DNA of 64,000 nt from Microbacterium sp. lyk4-40-TSB-66 (GCF_030209475.1 NZ_JARVRW010000014.1:1-64000), one strand, 5' to 3'. Positions 53,428 to 63,924 are shown, counted from the first letter of the stretch. The notes: generated from the sequence alone by a model not told the origin. Numbers and translations: made by a program.

Positions 53428-54141
53428 TCAGGAGTGCACGCGGCGGATCAGCGCGTTGCGCAGGCCCGGAGGCGCCGGCAACTGCACTTCGCGGGACCAG
53501 TACCCGATCGCGTCGTCGGCGCCGTACCCGCAGTAGGTCATCTCGATCACGGGCGTGCCGGGCGCGGCATCCAGGATCCGGGCGCGCTCGGCGTCGAGCG
53601 AGATCGCGTCGATCCACATCGTCTCCCACGCCACCCGGATGCCGTTCGCCGTCTCGGCGAGGTCGAACACCGGTCGGCGGGCGTCGAGGTCTGCCGTTCG
53701 GGTGACGGGCACGAGGTCCTCGGCGAGGGCGTACGGGACGCCGTCGACCCGCCACATCTTGCGCGTGCGCAGCACCTCGGTGCCGTCGGGCAGGTCGTCG
53801 TAGCGGTCATCGCCGGGGAGGAGCGTCACGCGCTCGGCGACGACGACGTCGAGGGTCGGCTCGTATCCCGCGGATCGGATCGACAGGGAGTGGTCGAACT
53901 GCTCGTCGATGCGGCGACCCACGCCGGGCAGGCGTCGGTTGGGCGAGGTGCGCGCGCCCTGCGTGCGGTGCACGTAGCCCCGCTCCTCGAGGCGGATCAG
54001 CGCCTCGCGCACCGAGTTGCGGCTCGCGCCCGTCAGCTCGGCCAGTCGCGGCTCGGAGGGGAGGGTCTCGGCATCCGCCCTCCAGAGATGCAGGATGCGG
54101 TCGATGAGCGCGTCCTGATCGGGGGCGCGCTTGTCGGTCAC
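53428..54141 (-). CDS. GntR family regulator with UTRA domain (HutC type)
   Basis: 237 residues. The winged HTH is at about 10-75 (LPSEPRLAELTGASRNSVREALIRLEERGYVHRTQGA), followed by a UTRA effector domain (about 90-235; VLRTRKMWRVDGVPYALAEDLVPV). It is encoded just upstream of, and in the same direction as, the ureidoglycolate lyase gene, with both operators in between. Confidence 0.9.
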   Translation of the reverse strand: MTDKRAPDQDALIDRILHLWRADAETLPSEPRLAELTGASRNSVREALIRLEERGYVHRTQGARTSPNRRLPGVGRRIDEQFDHSLSIRSAGYEPTLDVVVAERVTLLPGDDRYDDLPDGTEVLRTRKMWRVDGVPYALAEDLVPVTRTADLDARRPVFDLAETANGIRVAWETMWIDAISLDAERARILDAAPGTPVIEMTYCGYGADDAIGYWSREVQLPAPPGLRNALIRRVHS

Positions 54142-54197
54142 GCCCTCACGCTACCGCGGTGGTGGACGCGCGGTGCGGCGGGTATCCGTGTGCGCCA

Positions 54198-54259
54198 GAT
54201 CACGTGACCTCGACGAGGTCACCCGCCGTTCCGTGCCACGTCGACGAGGTCACGTGATC
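54198..54259. repeat. Intergenic hairpin with 15 bp perfect arms
   Basis: GATCACGTGACCTCG (54198-54212) and CGAGGTCACGTGATC (54245-54259) are exact inverses, each containing CACGTG; the left arm is also part of an inner dyad (GTGACCTCG-A-CGAGGTCAC). It is between the GntR start and the purQ stop, both on the minus strand, so it may terminate the purS-purQ message. Confidence 0.75.
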
Positions 54260-54363
54260 GCGCCGACCGGTGCGCGGTTCGTCGCCGCGCGCGAAGCCCC
54301 ACGTATCGGCGCGGCCGCGGCGCCCCGCCGCGGTCACGAGCGCCAGCTCGAACCGCCCGCGTG

Positions 54364-55067
<704 letters not shown>

Positions 55068-55071
<4 letters not shown>

Positions 55072-55316
55072 TCCACGACCTCGATGTTGACCACGTCTTC
55101 GATGACGGCGTTCGAGAGCATCTCGTCGGCGAGCTCGCGCACGCGGGCCAGCGTGGCCTCGTCGACCTCGCCCTCGACGGTGAGCTCGAAGCGCTTGCCG
55201 ATGCGCACGTCGGAGAAGCGGTTCTCGCCGAGCCGCGACAGGGCGCCGGCGACGGCCTTCCCCTGCGGGTCGAGAAGCTCGGCCTTGGGCATGACGTCGA
55301 CGACGATGGTGGGCAC
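55068..55316 (-). CDS. purS: Phosphoribosylformylglycinamidine synthase subunit PurS
   Basis: 82 residues, the normal length. It has [18 protein letters not shown] and a [14 protein letters not shown] strand, as in all PurS proteins, which bridge PurL and PurQ. The GTG at 55316 has GGAG six bases upstream. It is coupled to purQ by a GTGA overlap. Confidence 0.94.
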
Positions 55317-55405
55317 TGCAGCTCCAGGAGTCGGGTGGCGTTGTGGATGCCAGTCTACAAGGGCCGTCGCGCGATTCTGCAGGGAGGCGAGCGGCGTCGA
55401 CCCGG

Positions 55406-55421
55406 GTGGGAGCGCTCCCAC
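55406..55421. promoter_or_regulatory. CelR/BglR-type operator
   Basis: The perfect palindrome GTGGGAGCGCTCCCAC contains the 14-mer TGGGAGCGCTCCCA known as the CelR (LacI family) operator controlling cellulose and beta-glucoside genes in actinobacteria. It lies 67 bp upstream of the beta-glucosidase start. Confidence 0.85.
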
Positions 55422-55488
55422 GCCGACGTGGCATCATATGGATGTCGGTGAGAGGATGACCCTCGCGCCCACGGAAGGATCCCGAACC

Positions 55489-56943
55489 ATGTCCCACACC
55501 CGAGCGTTTCCCGACGGCTTCCTCTTCGGTGCCGCCACCGCGGCCTATCAGATCGAGGGAGCCGCCTTCGAAGACGGGCGCACGGCATCCATCTGGGATG
55601 CGTTCTGCCGCGTCCCCGACGCCGTCATCAACGCCGACAACGGCGACGTCGCGTGCGACCACTATCACCGGTACGCCGATGACGTGCGGCTGATGAAGGA
55701 GCTCGGCCTCCAGACCTACCGCTTCTCGACCTCGTGGTCGCGGGTGCGCCCCGACGGCGGCGCGCTGAATCCGAAGGGCGTCGACTTCTACAAGCGTCTC
55801 GTCGACGAGCTCCTGAACGCCGGCATCCTGCCCTGGCTCACGCTGTACCACTGGGACCTCCCGCAGGCGCTGCAGGAGAAGGGCGGGTGGACCGTCCGCG
55901 AGACGAGCGAGCGCTTCACCGAGTACGCGCTCGACATGCACGACGCCCTCGGCGACCGCGTCGACGTGTGGACGACCCTCAACGAGCCGTGGTGCTCGTC
56001 TTTCCTCAGCTACACCGCCGGTGCCCACGCTCCGGGGCATTACTCGCAGGTCGAGGGGATGCTCGCCGCGCACCATCTGCTGCTGGGGCACGGCCAGACC
56101 GTTCGCGAGCTGCGTGCCCGCGACGCATCGCTCAACCTCGGCCTGACACTGAACCTGACGGTGGCGGATGCCGCGAACCCGGCGAGCCCCGCCGACCTCG
56201 ACGCCGCGCGACGCATCGACGGGCAGTTCAACCGCTGGTTCCTCGACCCGGTGTTCCGCGGCGCCTACCCGGCCGACATCATCAAGGACTTCCGCGACAC
56301 CGACGCCGAGGCCGTGGCCCGCTGGCAGGACGCCGTGCAGCCCGGCGACCTCGACGTCATCTCGACCCCGATCGACTCGCTCGGGGTGAACTACTACCAC
56401 GGCGAGTTCGTCGGGGGGACACCGCCGGAGGTCGACCCGCCCGCCGGAGATGCGCCCACCACGCGGCCGATCGGCAAGCCGTTCCCCGCGCACGAGAACC
56501 TGTTCTGGCACGACCGCGGCCTGGCGCGCACCAACATGGGCTGGGAGGTGCAGCCCGAGGGGCTCACACGCCTGCTCGAGCGTGTCAGCGAGGAGTATTC
56601 CGCCCCCGCGGGCACGGCGCTGTACGTGACCGAGAACGGTGCGTCGTACGACGACGCGGTCGTGGTCGAAGACGGTGAGACCCGCGTGCACGACACCGAA
56701 CGCGTCGAGTTCGTCGAGGTGCATCTGGCGGCCGTGCTGGATGCCGTCGAGAAGGGCGTCGACGTGCGCGGCTACTTCTACTGGTCGCTGCTGGACAACT
56801 TCGAATGGGCCTGGGGATACGCCAAGCGCTTCGGCATCGTGTCGGTCGATTACCAGACCCAGGAGCGCACCATCAAGGACTCCGGCCGGCAGTACGCTCA
56901 CATCATCGCCGAGCGCGCACTGGCCACCGAACCCGCGGTGTGA
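55489..56943 (+). CDS. GH1 beta-glucosidase
   Basis: 484 residues. The acid/base Glu166 is in TLNEPW and the nucleophile Glu382 in YVTENG; the N-terminal [15 protein letters not shown] and C-terminal [16 protein letters not shown] are standard GH1 blocks. It is cytosolic (no signal peptide) and splits cellobiose or other beta-glucosides. GGAAGG lies 9-14 bases before the ATG. It is followed by its likely LacI-type repressor gene. Confidence 0.95.
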   Translation: MSHTRAFPDGFLFGAATAAYQIEGAAFEDGRTASIWDAFCRVPDAVINADNGDVACDHYHRYADDVRLMKELGLQTYRFSTSWSRVRPDGGALNPKGVDFYKRLVDELLNAGILPWLTLYHWDLPQALQEKGGWTVRETSERFTEYALDMHDALGDRVDVWTTLNEPWCSSFLSYTAGAHAPGHYSQVEGMLAAHHLLLGHGQTVRELRARDASLNLGLTLNLTVADAANPASPADLDAARRIDGQFNRWFLDPVFRGAYPADIIKDFRDTDAEAVARWQDAVQPGDLDVISTPIDSLGVNYYHGEFVGGTPPEVDPPAGDAPTTRPIGKPFPAHENLFWHDRGLARTNMGWEVQPEGLTRLLERVSEEYSAPAGTALYVTENGASYDDAVVVEDGETRVHDTERVEFVEVHLAAVLDAVEKGVDVRGYFYWSLLDNFEWAWGYAKRFGIVSVDYQTQERTIKDSGRQYAHIIAERALATEPAV

Positions 56944-56975
56944 CCCTCGCGCGAGGGCTTCGAGGAGGCATCGCG

Positions 56976-57989
56976 ATGGAACTCGCACCCGTTCGAGGCG
57001 CCGCCACCATCGAAGAAGTGGCGGCGCGCGCCGGTGTCTCGCGCTCGACGGTCTCTCGCGTGGTCAATGGTTCCACCGCGGTCTCGCCGGCCGCCCTCGA
57101 GGCCGTGCGCCGCGCGATCGACGACCTGCAGTACGTCCCCAATCGCGCGGCGCGTTCGCTGGCCAGCCGACAGACGCGTGCCATCGCGCTCGTCATCCCC
57201 GAGCAGACCGATCGCTTCTTCGGCGACCCGTTCTTCGCCTCGATCGTCGCCGGCATCGGGGAGGTGATCGGTGACAGCGACTACATCATGAACATGCTCA
57301 TCGCCAGCGACGACGCCAGCGCCAAGGCGCTCGCGTATCTGCGCGGTGGCAGCGTCGACGGGGCGATCGTCGCCTCGCACCACACCAGCGACACGTTTCT
57401 CGAGCGGATCGCCGACGTGGTGCCCGTCGTGTACGGCGGACGCCCGGCGCGCGTGCGCGCCGAGGATTACTACGTCGACGTCGACAACGTCGAGGGTGGT
57501 CGGTCGGCCACCGCCTACCTGCTCTCGCGCGGGCACCGCCGCATCGCCACCGTCTCGGGGTCGCCCGACATGCCCGCCGGCATCGACCGGCTGAAAGGCT
57601 TCCGCGTCGAGATGGCGGCGGCCGGTCTCGAACCCCTCGGGGTCGAGAACGGCGACTTCACCGAGGTGGGCGGCGCCCTGGCGATGAACCGCATCCTGTC
57701 CACGGGGGTCGAACTCGACGCGCTGTTCGTGGCCAGCGACCTCATGGCGCGCGGGGCGTACACCGCCCTCCGCGAGAAGGGCATCGAACCGGGGCGCGAC
57801 ATCGCGGTGATCGGTTTCGACGATTCGTCGGTGTCGACGGCGCTCACGCCCGCCCTGACCACCGTGCGCCAGCCCTCGCTCTTGCAGGGGAGGCACATGG
57901 CATCCGTGCTCCTCGACATCCTCGCGGGACGCCCCGCGGCGCACGCGACGATGCTGCCCACCGAGGTCGTGGAGCGCGCGTCGGCCTGA
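56976..57989 (+). CDS. LacI family regulator, CelR/BglR-like
   Basis: 337 residues. The HTH is [22 protein letters not shown] (11-32), the hinge [13 protein letters not shown], and the sensor domain ends [20 protein letters not shown]. It has GAGGAGG before the ATG at 56976 and lies 32 bp downstream of the beta-glucosidase gene. The CelR-type palindrome upstream of that gene is its likely site. Confidence 0.93.
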   Translation: MELAPVRGAATIEEVAARAGVSRSTVSRVVNGSTAVSPAALEAVRRAIDDLQYVPNRAARSLASRQTRAIALVIPEQTDRFFGDPFFASIVAGIGEVIGDSDYIMNMLIASDDASAKALAYLRGGSVDGAIVASHHTSDTFLERIADVVPVVYGGRPARVRAEDYYVDVDNVEGGRSATAYLLSRGHRRIATVSGSPDMPAGIDRLKGFRVEMAAAGLEPLGVENGDFTEVGGALAMNRILSTGVELDALFVASDLMARGAYTALREKGIEPGRDIAVIGFDDSSVSTALTPALTTVRQPSLLQGRHMASVLLDILAGRPAAHATMLPTEVVERASA

Positions 57990-58067
57990 GGCTGCGTTCG
58001 GCGGCCGGCGCCCGCTATCGTGAGCGACGACGGGCGCGACGAGGCGCCGGAGAGAGTGGGGGCTCGC

Positions 58068-58664
58068 ATGCGAGGGAAGTTCGTCCTGACGGCGGCAGTG
58101 GTGCTCTGTGCGGTGACGGCGCTCGCGGGATGCAGCCCGGACACACCCGCCCCGGCGCCGTCGCCGACCGCGACCAGTGCGAGTGCGAGCCCCGCGTCGA
58201 GCCCGTCGGCCAGCGCGACACCGAGCGCCACGCCGACGTCGAGCGCAGCGGCATCCGGCTCGATCCCGACCTCGTGCGACGACCTGGGTTCGGCCGCGAC
58301 GCGGCAGCAGACCGTCGGGGACCTCACCTCCCAGTACGCCGCGGACTTCGAGCGGCCGGCGCCTGCGAACGCCACGACCGACCTGTCGTGCAACTGGATC
58401 CAGGAGGAGGTCGCCGCGGTGCTGATCATCATCAGCAGCGCGAGCGCGGCCGACGTCGAGTCGGGGCTGGCCTCGCTGCCGGGCCAGGGCTACCAGTGCC
58501 AGGCGTCGGACGACCTCGGTGCGCAGTACTGCGTGTCGCCGGGTGCGTCGACCGACACCGAGGACGTCGTCGTCGCCCGCGACGGCACGTGGATCTACCT
58601 CGAGACGGTCAACGTGAACGCCCGCGCGTGGTTGTCGGAGATCTCGTCGCAGGTCTTCGGCTGA
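58068..58664 (+). CDS. Secreted lipoprotein, unknown function
   Basis: 198 residues. The signal peptide ends with lipobox LAGC (Cys22). A Pro/Ser/Ala/Thr-rich linker (about 25-65) leads to a small domain with four Cys, in SCDDL, LSCNW, YQCQA and YCVSP, consistent with two disulphides. I do not recognise a specific family; it resembles the small extracytoplasmic lipoproteins common in this lineage. The ATG at 58068 is chosen to begin the signal peptide directly; an in-frame ATG at 58020 exists. It converges on nhaA. Confidence 0.72.
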   Translation: MRGKFVLTAAVVLCAVTALAGCSPDTPAPAPSPTATSASASPASSPSASATPSATPTSSAAASGSIPTSCDDLGSAATRQQTVGDLTSQYAADFERPAPANATTDLSCNWIQEEVAAVLIIISSASAADVESGLASLPGQGYQCQASDDLGAQYCVSPGASTDTEDVVVARDGTWIYLETVNVNARAWLSEISSQVFG

Positions 58665-58670
58665 CGTTTC

Positions 58671-60002
58671 TCAGCGGTCTCGGTCGACCGGCTGCTGGTA
58701 GACGTCGGGCACGTCGTCACCGTCGGCATCCACTTCTTCGGCGAGCGCGAGCTGCTTGTAGCGCCGGTTGCGCACCAGCAGCACGGCCGACGCGAGCAGT
58801 GAGGCGAGCAACGACGCGACCATGATCGCGATCTTCGCGTCGTCGGTGTGCGGCGAGCCCTCGGGGAAGCTGAGCTCCGCGATCAGCAGCGAGACGGTGA
58901 AGCCGATTCCGGCCAGCAGCCCGACCCCGGCGAGGTCGATCCACTTGAGAGCGGGGTCGAGGCGCACCTTCGTCACGAGGGTGAGCAGGCGCACTCCGAG
59001 CAGGATGCCGATCGGCTTGCCCAGCACGAGTCCCGCGACGACCCCGATCGTGACGGGGTCCGAGACGGCGCGCATCAGTCCGTCGCCGCCGCCGACCGAG
59101 ACGCCCGCGGCGAAGAACGCGAAGAGCGGCACGGCGATGCCGGAGGACAGGGGCCGGAAGCGGTGCTCGAACTGTTCGGCGAGATCCATGCCCCGCACCT
59201 GCGGGTGCCGGCGAGACGCGGCCACGGGCACGGTGAAGGCGAGCGCGACACCGGCGATCGTGGCGTGGACGCCCGAGGCGTGCAGGAACGCCCAGGCGGC
59301 GAAGCCCACCGGCAACAGCACGACCCACGCACCCCACGGAGTGCGCGCGAACCAGGCGCGCCCCCGGTGTGCGATGACGGCGTAGACCGCGACGAGAAGG
59401 GCGAACACCGCCAACGGGAGGAGCGAGATTTCGCTGGTGTAGAAGATGGCGATGATCGCGATGGCGATGAGGTCATCGACGACGGCGAGGGTCAGCAGGA
59501 AGATCCGCAGCGGTCCGGGCAGGTGCGAGCCGACGAGGGCGAGCACCGCGACGGCGAAGGCGATGTCGGTCGCGGTGGGGATGGCCCATCCGGCCAACAG
59601 ACTCGGCTGCGTGTGCACGATGGCGACGTAGATGAGAGCCGGCACGGCGACGCCGGCGACGGCGGCGGTGACGGGCACGATCGCGGTGTTGAGACGTCGC
59701 AGGCTCCCCACGACGATCTCGCGCTTCAGCTCGAGACCGACCATGAAGAAGAAGACGGCGAGCAGACCGTCGGCGGCCCACGCGCCCACGCTCAGTTCGA
59801 GGTGCCACGGTTCGTAGCCGAACCGGAAGTCGCGCAACGCGAAGTACGACTCCGATGCCGGGGAGTTCGCCCAGACGATGGCGGCGATGGCCGCAACGAC
59901 CAGGAGCATGCCGCCGACGGATTCCCGTCGGAGGAGGGTGGTGACGCGGTGGACTTCGGCGTAGCCGGGCCAGCTCGGCGCGCGGACGGTGTCGTGGCTC
60001 AT
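58671..60002 (-). CDS. nhaA: Na+/H+ antiporter NhaA
   Basis: 443 residues with 11-12 membrane helices. ATDIAFAVAVLALVG and VVDDLIAI carry the acidic ion-binding residues corresponding to the E. coli Asp163/Asp164 pair; LAVFFFMVGLELKREIVVG near 80-98 is also diagnostic. It expels sodium in exchange for protons. A polar C-terminal extension (about 415-443) is typical for actinobacteria. Confidence 0.95.
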   Translation of the reverse strand: MSHDTVRAPSWPGYAEVHRVTTLLRRESVGGMLLVVAAIAAIVWANSPASESYFALRDFRFGYEPWHLELSVGAWAADGLLAVFFFMVGLELKREIVVGSLRRLNTAIVPVTAAVAGVAVPALIYVAIVHTQPSLLAGWAIPTATDIAFAVAVLALVGSHLPGPLRIFLLTLAVVDDLIAIAIIAIFYTSEISLLPLAVFALLVAVYAVIAHRGRAWFARTPWGAWVVLLPVGFAAWAFLHASGVHATIAGVALAFTVPVAASRRHPQVRGMDLAEQFEHRFRPLSSGIAVPLFAFFAAGVSVGGGDGLMRAVSDPVTIGVVAGLVLGKPIGILLGVRLLTLVTKVRLDPALKWIDLAGVGLLAGIGFTVSLLIAELSFPEGSPHTDDAKIAIMVASLLASLLASAVLLVRNRRYKQLALAEEVDADGDDVPDVYQQPVDRDR

Positions 60003-60150
60003 GAAGCCTCCTCAGGGGTCGATCGACAGAATGTCGACCAGACTTCCCGACTCACCATCACCCATTCTACCGGCGGGAGCCGGAGGCTTCAGCCTCCTCC
60101 GGTGACAGGTCCTCGAGCCGACGAGGGGCGTAACCTTCTCCGCCCCGAGA

Positions 60151-60176
60151 GGTCCCGGAGCCTGTCGAAGGGGACC
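60151..60176. repeat. GAGCCTGTCGAAGG-type short repeat hairpin
   Basis: GGTCCC (60151-60156) pairs with GGGACC (60171-60176) around a GGAGCCTGTCGAAG core. The CCTGTCGAAGG word is, from general knowledge, a widespread intergenic REP-like sequence in GC-rich bacteria. Confidence 0.55.
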
Positions 60177-60184
60177 GGGACCCG

Positions 60185-60216
60185 CCCGTCCGACCACCAT
60201 TGCGGTCGGGCGGGCG
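60185..60216 (-). terminator. Hairpin terminator of small acidic gene
   Basis: GCCCGTCCGACC (60185-60196) pairs with GGTCGGGCGGGC (60205-60216), 11 exact pairs plus a G-T, loop of eight. It lies 8 bp after the stop of the small acidic protein gene. Confidence 0.65.
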
Positions 60217-60223
60217 AGATCGC

Positions 60224-60472
60224 TCAGGCCGACTTCTCGTCCTCTTCGGGGTTGAAGTGCGACGCGGTGTCGGAGTGTCCCGCGGCGACGCCGTCGGGGT
60301 CGTTCGGGATGGTGCCGTCTGTGCCGAGCCCGCCGGGCTTCGGCTCGCCCTCCGAGTCGTCGGCGGCGGCGGCTCCGGGTGTCCCCTCCGTGGGTGAGAC
60401 CTCGACGTCGGCGCCCTCGTAGGCGTTCTCGTCCGCAGCCGCCTGCGAGGGATCGGAGATTTCGGATGCCAT
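60224..60472 (-). CDS. Small acidic hypothetical protein
   Basis: 82 residues, rich in Asp/Glu/Ala/Gly/Pro with no hydrophobic core (MASEISDPSQAAADENAY at the start, FNPEEDEKSA at the end), hence probably disordered. No family is recognised. The ATG at 60472 is seven bases after GAGAGG; an ATG two codons upstream lies too close. It has its own terminator hairpin, which supports it as a real gene. Confidence 0.6.
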   Translation of the reverse strand: MASEISDPSQAAADENAYEGADVEVSPTEGTPGAAAADDSEGEPKPGGLGTDGTIPNDPDGVAAGHSDTASHFNPEEDEKSA

Positions 60473-60790
60473 GAGCATGCCTCTCGTCGGGGCGGGGCGC
60501 CGTCGCCTCGCCGGGTGCTCGACGCTACCGAGCAGCGGGGTGGTGGCATCCACCCTTGCGGGGTGAGGAGGGGTGTGCTGGCCGGCGGTACGCGGCGCCC
60601 CCGTCGCGGGCGGGACTCCGTGCCTCACCGTTTTCGGTGCCGACCGAGGTGGAGAAGCCGTGTCCCGCGACGCCGGATAGACGAACGGTGACGATCAGGG
60701 GGACGGTGCGTAGATCCGGCCCGTTCCGCCCGATGGATATGCTGCTCACGCGCTGCGAGCCGTCAGCGTGGACGATCCCAGGAGACCTCC
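60473..60790. other. Divergent intergenic region, no gene seen
   Basis: A 318 bp spacer between the small acidic gene and the septum-formation-like gene. No long open frame of good quality, repeat or clear palindrome was found. Confidence 0.4.
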
Positions 60791-61912
60791 ATGTCCGAGC
60801 CTCTCGAACTGCATCTCATCCTCCCCGCAGAACCCGCTCGCGATGCCGTCGCGTCGGTGTTGACGGAGCAGGGTTTCACCGTCAACCCCACGGCGACCGG
60901 CTCGCTCGACGTCTCCCGGGGGAGCTTGGGTACCACTCTCATCGCGGGGGCGTTCGCCGGGCAGGACATGCACGTGCGTTTCGACGTTCACGTCCGAGAC
61001 GCCCCGGAGGGCGCGGTGGCCACGTTCGTGCACTCGGCGGCGGGCGGGTTCTTCAAGGGGGGCGCGGTCGGTGCCGTCAAAGCGGGCGATGTGGTGCGCG
61101 AGGCGGCACACGTCGCGGGCGTCCGACTCGCGCAACAGGGGCTGATCGTGGGGTCCGTCCCGGCAGCCCCGGCGCCCGGTGCGGACGCCGGAACAGGGCC
61201 CTCCCCGAGCGTTCCGCCGTCGCCGGGGGTGCCGATGTATGCCGGGGCGACCGCCCTTCCTTCGCCCGTCGACTACGCCAATCGCACCAATGTGGTGGCG
61301 ATCTTCGCGATCGTGCTCGGCTTCCTCGTCCCGATCGGCGGGATCATCGCCGGTGCGGTGGGGCTCGCGCAGGTCAAACGAACCGGTGAGAAGGGCCGCG
61401 GTCTGGCGATCGCGGGCATCGTCGTGGGCTCGGTGATGACCGTTCTCGGCACCATCGCCGTCATCGCGTTCGTCGCCTTCGCCGTCATCGCGGGTACGGC
61501 GGGCAATGCCGCGGCCACGGGGGAGGGGGGTCTCATCGACCCGGGTGAGGACGTTCCCGCCGACGTATTGTCGTTGCAGGTCGGCCAGTGCCTCGATGAG
61601 GTCGCGACGGGCTTCATCACCACCGACAACGTCGTCGACTGTGCCGTTCCGCACACGTACGAGGTGTTCGGCGAAGCCGTCGTCCCCGACGGGTCTTTCC
61701 CGGGTGACGACCAGATGGATTCGACCGCGCAGCGGTCCTGCGACGAAGCGTTCGCGTCGTTCGTCGGTGTCTCGTACGAAGAGTCGACCCTGGACTACAC
61801 CTACGTCGTCCCCACGAGCGACACGTGGGAGTCGGGTGACCGGCAGATCGCCTGCCTCATCACCGATCCCGCGGGCGAGACCACGGGGTCGCTGAAGAAC
61901 GCCGCGCGCTGA
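60791..61912 (+). CDS. DUF4190 / septum-formation-like membrane protein
   Basis: 373 residues. The N-terminal alpha/beta domain (1-115) is not recognised. A Pro/Gly/Ala linker (about 120-165) leads to two membrane helices (about 172-240) with the DUF4190-like VIPIGGIIAGAVGLAQ-type block, then an extracytoplasmic domain (about 260-370) with four Cys in the septum-formation pattern: GQCLDE, VDCAVPHTYEVFGE, RSCDEAF, ACLI. AGGAG lies seven bases before the ATG. The cellular role is not established. Confidence 0.7.
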   Translation: MSEPLELHLILPAEPARDAVASVLTEQGFTVNPTATGSLDVSRGSLGTTLIAGAFAGQDMHVRFDVHVRDAPEGAVATFVHSAAGGFFKGGAVGAVKAGDVVREAAHVAGVRLAQQGLIVGSVPAAPAPGADAGTGPSPSVPPSPGVPMYAGATALPSPVDYANRTNVVAIFAIVLGFLVPIGGIIAGAVGLAQVKRTGEKGRGLAIAGIVVGSVMTVLGTIAVIAFVAFAVIAGTAGNAAATGEGGLIDPGEDVPADVLSLQVGQCLDEVATGFITTDNVVDCAVPHTYEVFGEAVVPDGSFPGDDQMDSTAQRSCDEAFASFVGVSYEESTLDYTYVVPTSDTWESGDRQIACLITDPAGETTGSLKNAAR

Positions 61913-61946
61913 GTCGCGCCGGGTGGGCACGCCTCACGTGACGGGA

Positions 61947-62657
61947 TCATCCCGCCCGTTTCATCCACGCCTCGACATGAAGGATCTCCGCGGGAAACCG
62001 ATTCACGACAGCCGCGAGCTCCGGCGTGATGTGGTGCACGAGCATGTGGGCGCGGAAGCGGCCGTCGGCATCCCAGCCGGTTCCGGACTGGAAGGGTTCC
62101 ACCACCTCTGAGGCGGCGGTCTGAGCATGGTCGACGTGGTCTCGGCTCCATGCGCTGGGCACCACGTGAAGATGCGTGCCGAGCAGGGGCTCGAGCGCCG
62201 CCCGCACCGTCTCGACATCGACGGCCGACGCGAGCCCGTACCACCCCTTCTCACTCCGCGCGGCGAGCAAAGCCACCAGGGCGCCGTCGCGGATGCCGTC
62301 GCACGCTTCATGCACCTCGCTGCGGAGGATCTCCGAACGGTCGTCGGCGCCGTCCACGTCGGGGAAACTGCTCCGGCTGATCTGCGGGAAGAGCGCCACA
62401 CCCCTGCCTCCGTCCGTCGCGTCCGCGTCGACGATGGCCCGGCCCGTCCAGACGCCCCGGACCGAGACCATGCCGTCCGGCTGAACACCGGTGAGGCCCT
62501 CGACGGGCATCGCGAAGAAATCCGTCTCGTTGAACAGCTCGCCGTAGACGCCCTCGCCTCGCATCAGAAGCAGGCGGGAGGACTCCCCCTCGCGAAGGAC
62601 CCCGGCGGCGGACACCTGGTCGCCGACCCGTACCGCTTCGACCTCAGCGTTATGCAT
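61947..62657 (-). CDS. Hypothetical protein
   Basis: 236 residues, soluble, no signal peptide or membrane helix. It has blocks such as GVYGELFNETDFFAMPVEGL and LGTHLHVVPSAWSRDHVDHAQTAASEVV, and ends FPAEILHVEAWMKRAG. I recognise no family. The ATG at 62657 follows a GGGGGG-rich weak ribosome site. Coding composition is consistent with neighbours. Confidence 0.6.
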   Translation of the reverse strand: MHNAEVEAVRVGDQVSAAGVLREGESSRLLLMRGEGVYGELFNETDFFAMPVEGLTGVQPDGMVSVRGVWTGRAIVDADATDGGRGVALFPQISRSSFPDVDGADDRSEILRSEVHEACDGIRDGALVALLAARSEKGWYGLASAVDVETVRAALEPLLGTHLHVVPSAWSRDHVDHAQTAASEVVEPFQSGTGWDADGRFRAHMLVHHITPELAAVVNRFPAEILHVEAWMKRAG

Positions 62658-62909
62658 CGACGCCCCCCTAGCGAAGCGGCCCGCCCGGCGGCGACCGCCG
62701 GAGGGAGACCAGCAACAGCGTGGCACACCCGCCTCGCGGAGCACCAGGAGATGGAGCACTCCGGGTGCGGAGCGATGGGTCGCGCGCTCCCGCGGCGCCC
62801 GGTGATCGACCGCGGTACCAGGGGGTCGGAGTTCTCTCGAAAGGGTTCGTGGCGGGGCTTTTCTCGCGTGCGCGCGACGGCCGGCCCGGTCGCGCGGACA
62901 CGGAACACC

Positions 62910-62942
62910 GAGCGCGCACGCCCCCAACGGGCGTGCGCGCTC
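62910..62942 (-). terminator. Terminator hairpin of right-edge glycosidase gene
   Basis: GAGCGCGCACGCCC (62910-62923) pairs perfectly with GGGCGTGCGCGCTC (62929-62942) across a five-base loop, 13 bp past the glycosidase stop. Confidence 0.75.
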
Positions 62943-62955
62943 GTGGTCGCGGGTG

Positions 62956-63924
62956 TCAGGCCGACAGGGCCGGCTGCTTCACGACGAGGCGGTCGCCGTC
63001 CCAGCCCACGGGCATGGGATCGGTGATGCCGCCGACGAAACCACGGTCGGGGCCGACGTTGCGGAACGCCAGAAGCTGCCAGGTGCCCGCCCGGTCCTGG
63101 ATCAGACGGCCGACGTAGAGGTCGTCGTCGGTGATCGGCGTTGCGGCCGCGATGTCGAACGGGCCGAGCACGCTGTCGGCGGGCACCGCCCACACCGCCC
63201 CCCGCGGGTGGCGCCCGCGCACGGCATCCATCGCCTGACCGGTCATGCACGAGAACAGCAGCACCGCGCGGCCGTCGACCTCTTCGACCTGGGTCACCTC
63301 GAGCTGCCCGAAGCCGTCGTCGCTCGGTTCGCTGACCGGGGCCTGCAACTGCCACGTCTCGAGGTCGGGGGAGGTCGCGTGGGCGACCACACCGCGGCCG
63401 TTGACCGCGCCGTGCGTCGCGCGAGCCGTGACGAACATGTGCCAGCCGTGACCCGCCGGATCGGCGAAGACCCACGGGTCGCGGAACGCCTCGTCGTGCC
63501 AATCGCTCGTCTCGAGGCGCTCGTAGATCGAGCCGTCCGCCTCGAGGACCGGGTTCGCCGCGTTCTTGTGCCAGGTGAAGAGGTCGGTGCTCGTGGCGTA
63601 GCCGATCCGCTGCACGTTCCGGCCGTCGTCGTCGAGGCGCGACCCCGTATAGAAGAGGAACCAGGTGCCGTCGGCACGGCGGACGGTCGAGCCGGTCCAC
63701 GTGGCGAGGGCGTCGAAGTCGTCGGCGCCACCGCGGACGAGGGCGTCGGCGACACGCTCCCACGACACGAGATCGGTCGAGACGGCGTGGCCCACGGAGG
63801 CGCGGTAGTGACGGTCCTCCGGGTCGTGCAGCGCCCGGGAGGCGTAGAGGAAGAAGAGGTGGTAGGCGTCGCCGTCGTCGGCGAACCAGAAATCCCACAC
63901 ATAGGAATCGGCGAGGTCGAACAC
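62956..63924 (-). CDS. Glycoside hydrolase of the GH32/68 (clan GH-J) type, paralogue
   Basis: 322 residues (GTG at 63924; in-frame GTG codons at 63933 and 63969 are alternatives, and the frame is open to the window edge). It shares with the protein at 30256-31233 the motifs YVWDFWFADDG, GHAVSTDLVSWE, ATWTG, FYTG, EAFRDPWVFADP and LEVTQV. The likely nucleophile Asp, RDP and acid/base Glu are all kept. No signal peptide is seen. It ends at a strong terminator; its promoter and partners may lie beyond the window. Confidence 0.75.
   Translation of the reverse strand: MFDLADSYVWDFWFADDGDAYHLFFLYASRALHDPEDRHYRASVGHAVSTDLVSWERVADALVRGGADDFDALATWTGSTVRRADGTWFLFYTGSRLDDDGRNVQRIGYATSTDLFTWHKNAANPVLEADGSIYERLETSDWHDEAFRDPWVFADPAGHGWHMFVTARATHGAVNGRGVVAHATSPDLETWQLQAPVSEPSDDGFGQLEVTQVEEVDGRAVLLFSCMTGQAMDAVRGRHPRGAVWAVPADSVLGPFDIAAATPITDDDLYVGRLIQDRAGTWQLLAFRNVGPDRGFVGGITDPMPVGWDGDRLVVKQPALSA

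Noticed and set aside
61941..61954. Hairpin CGGG-n5-CCCG between convergent genes as terminator
   Set aside because: Only a four-pair stem; too weak to list as a feature.
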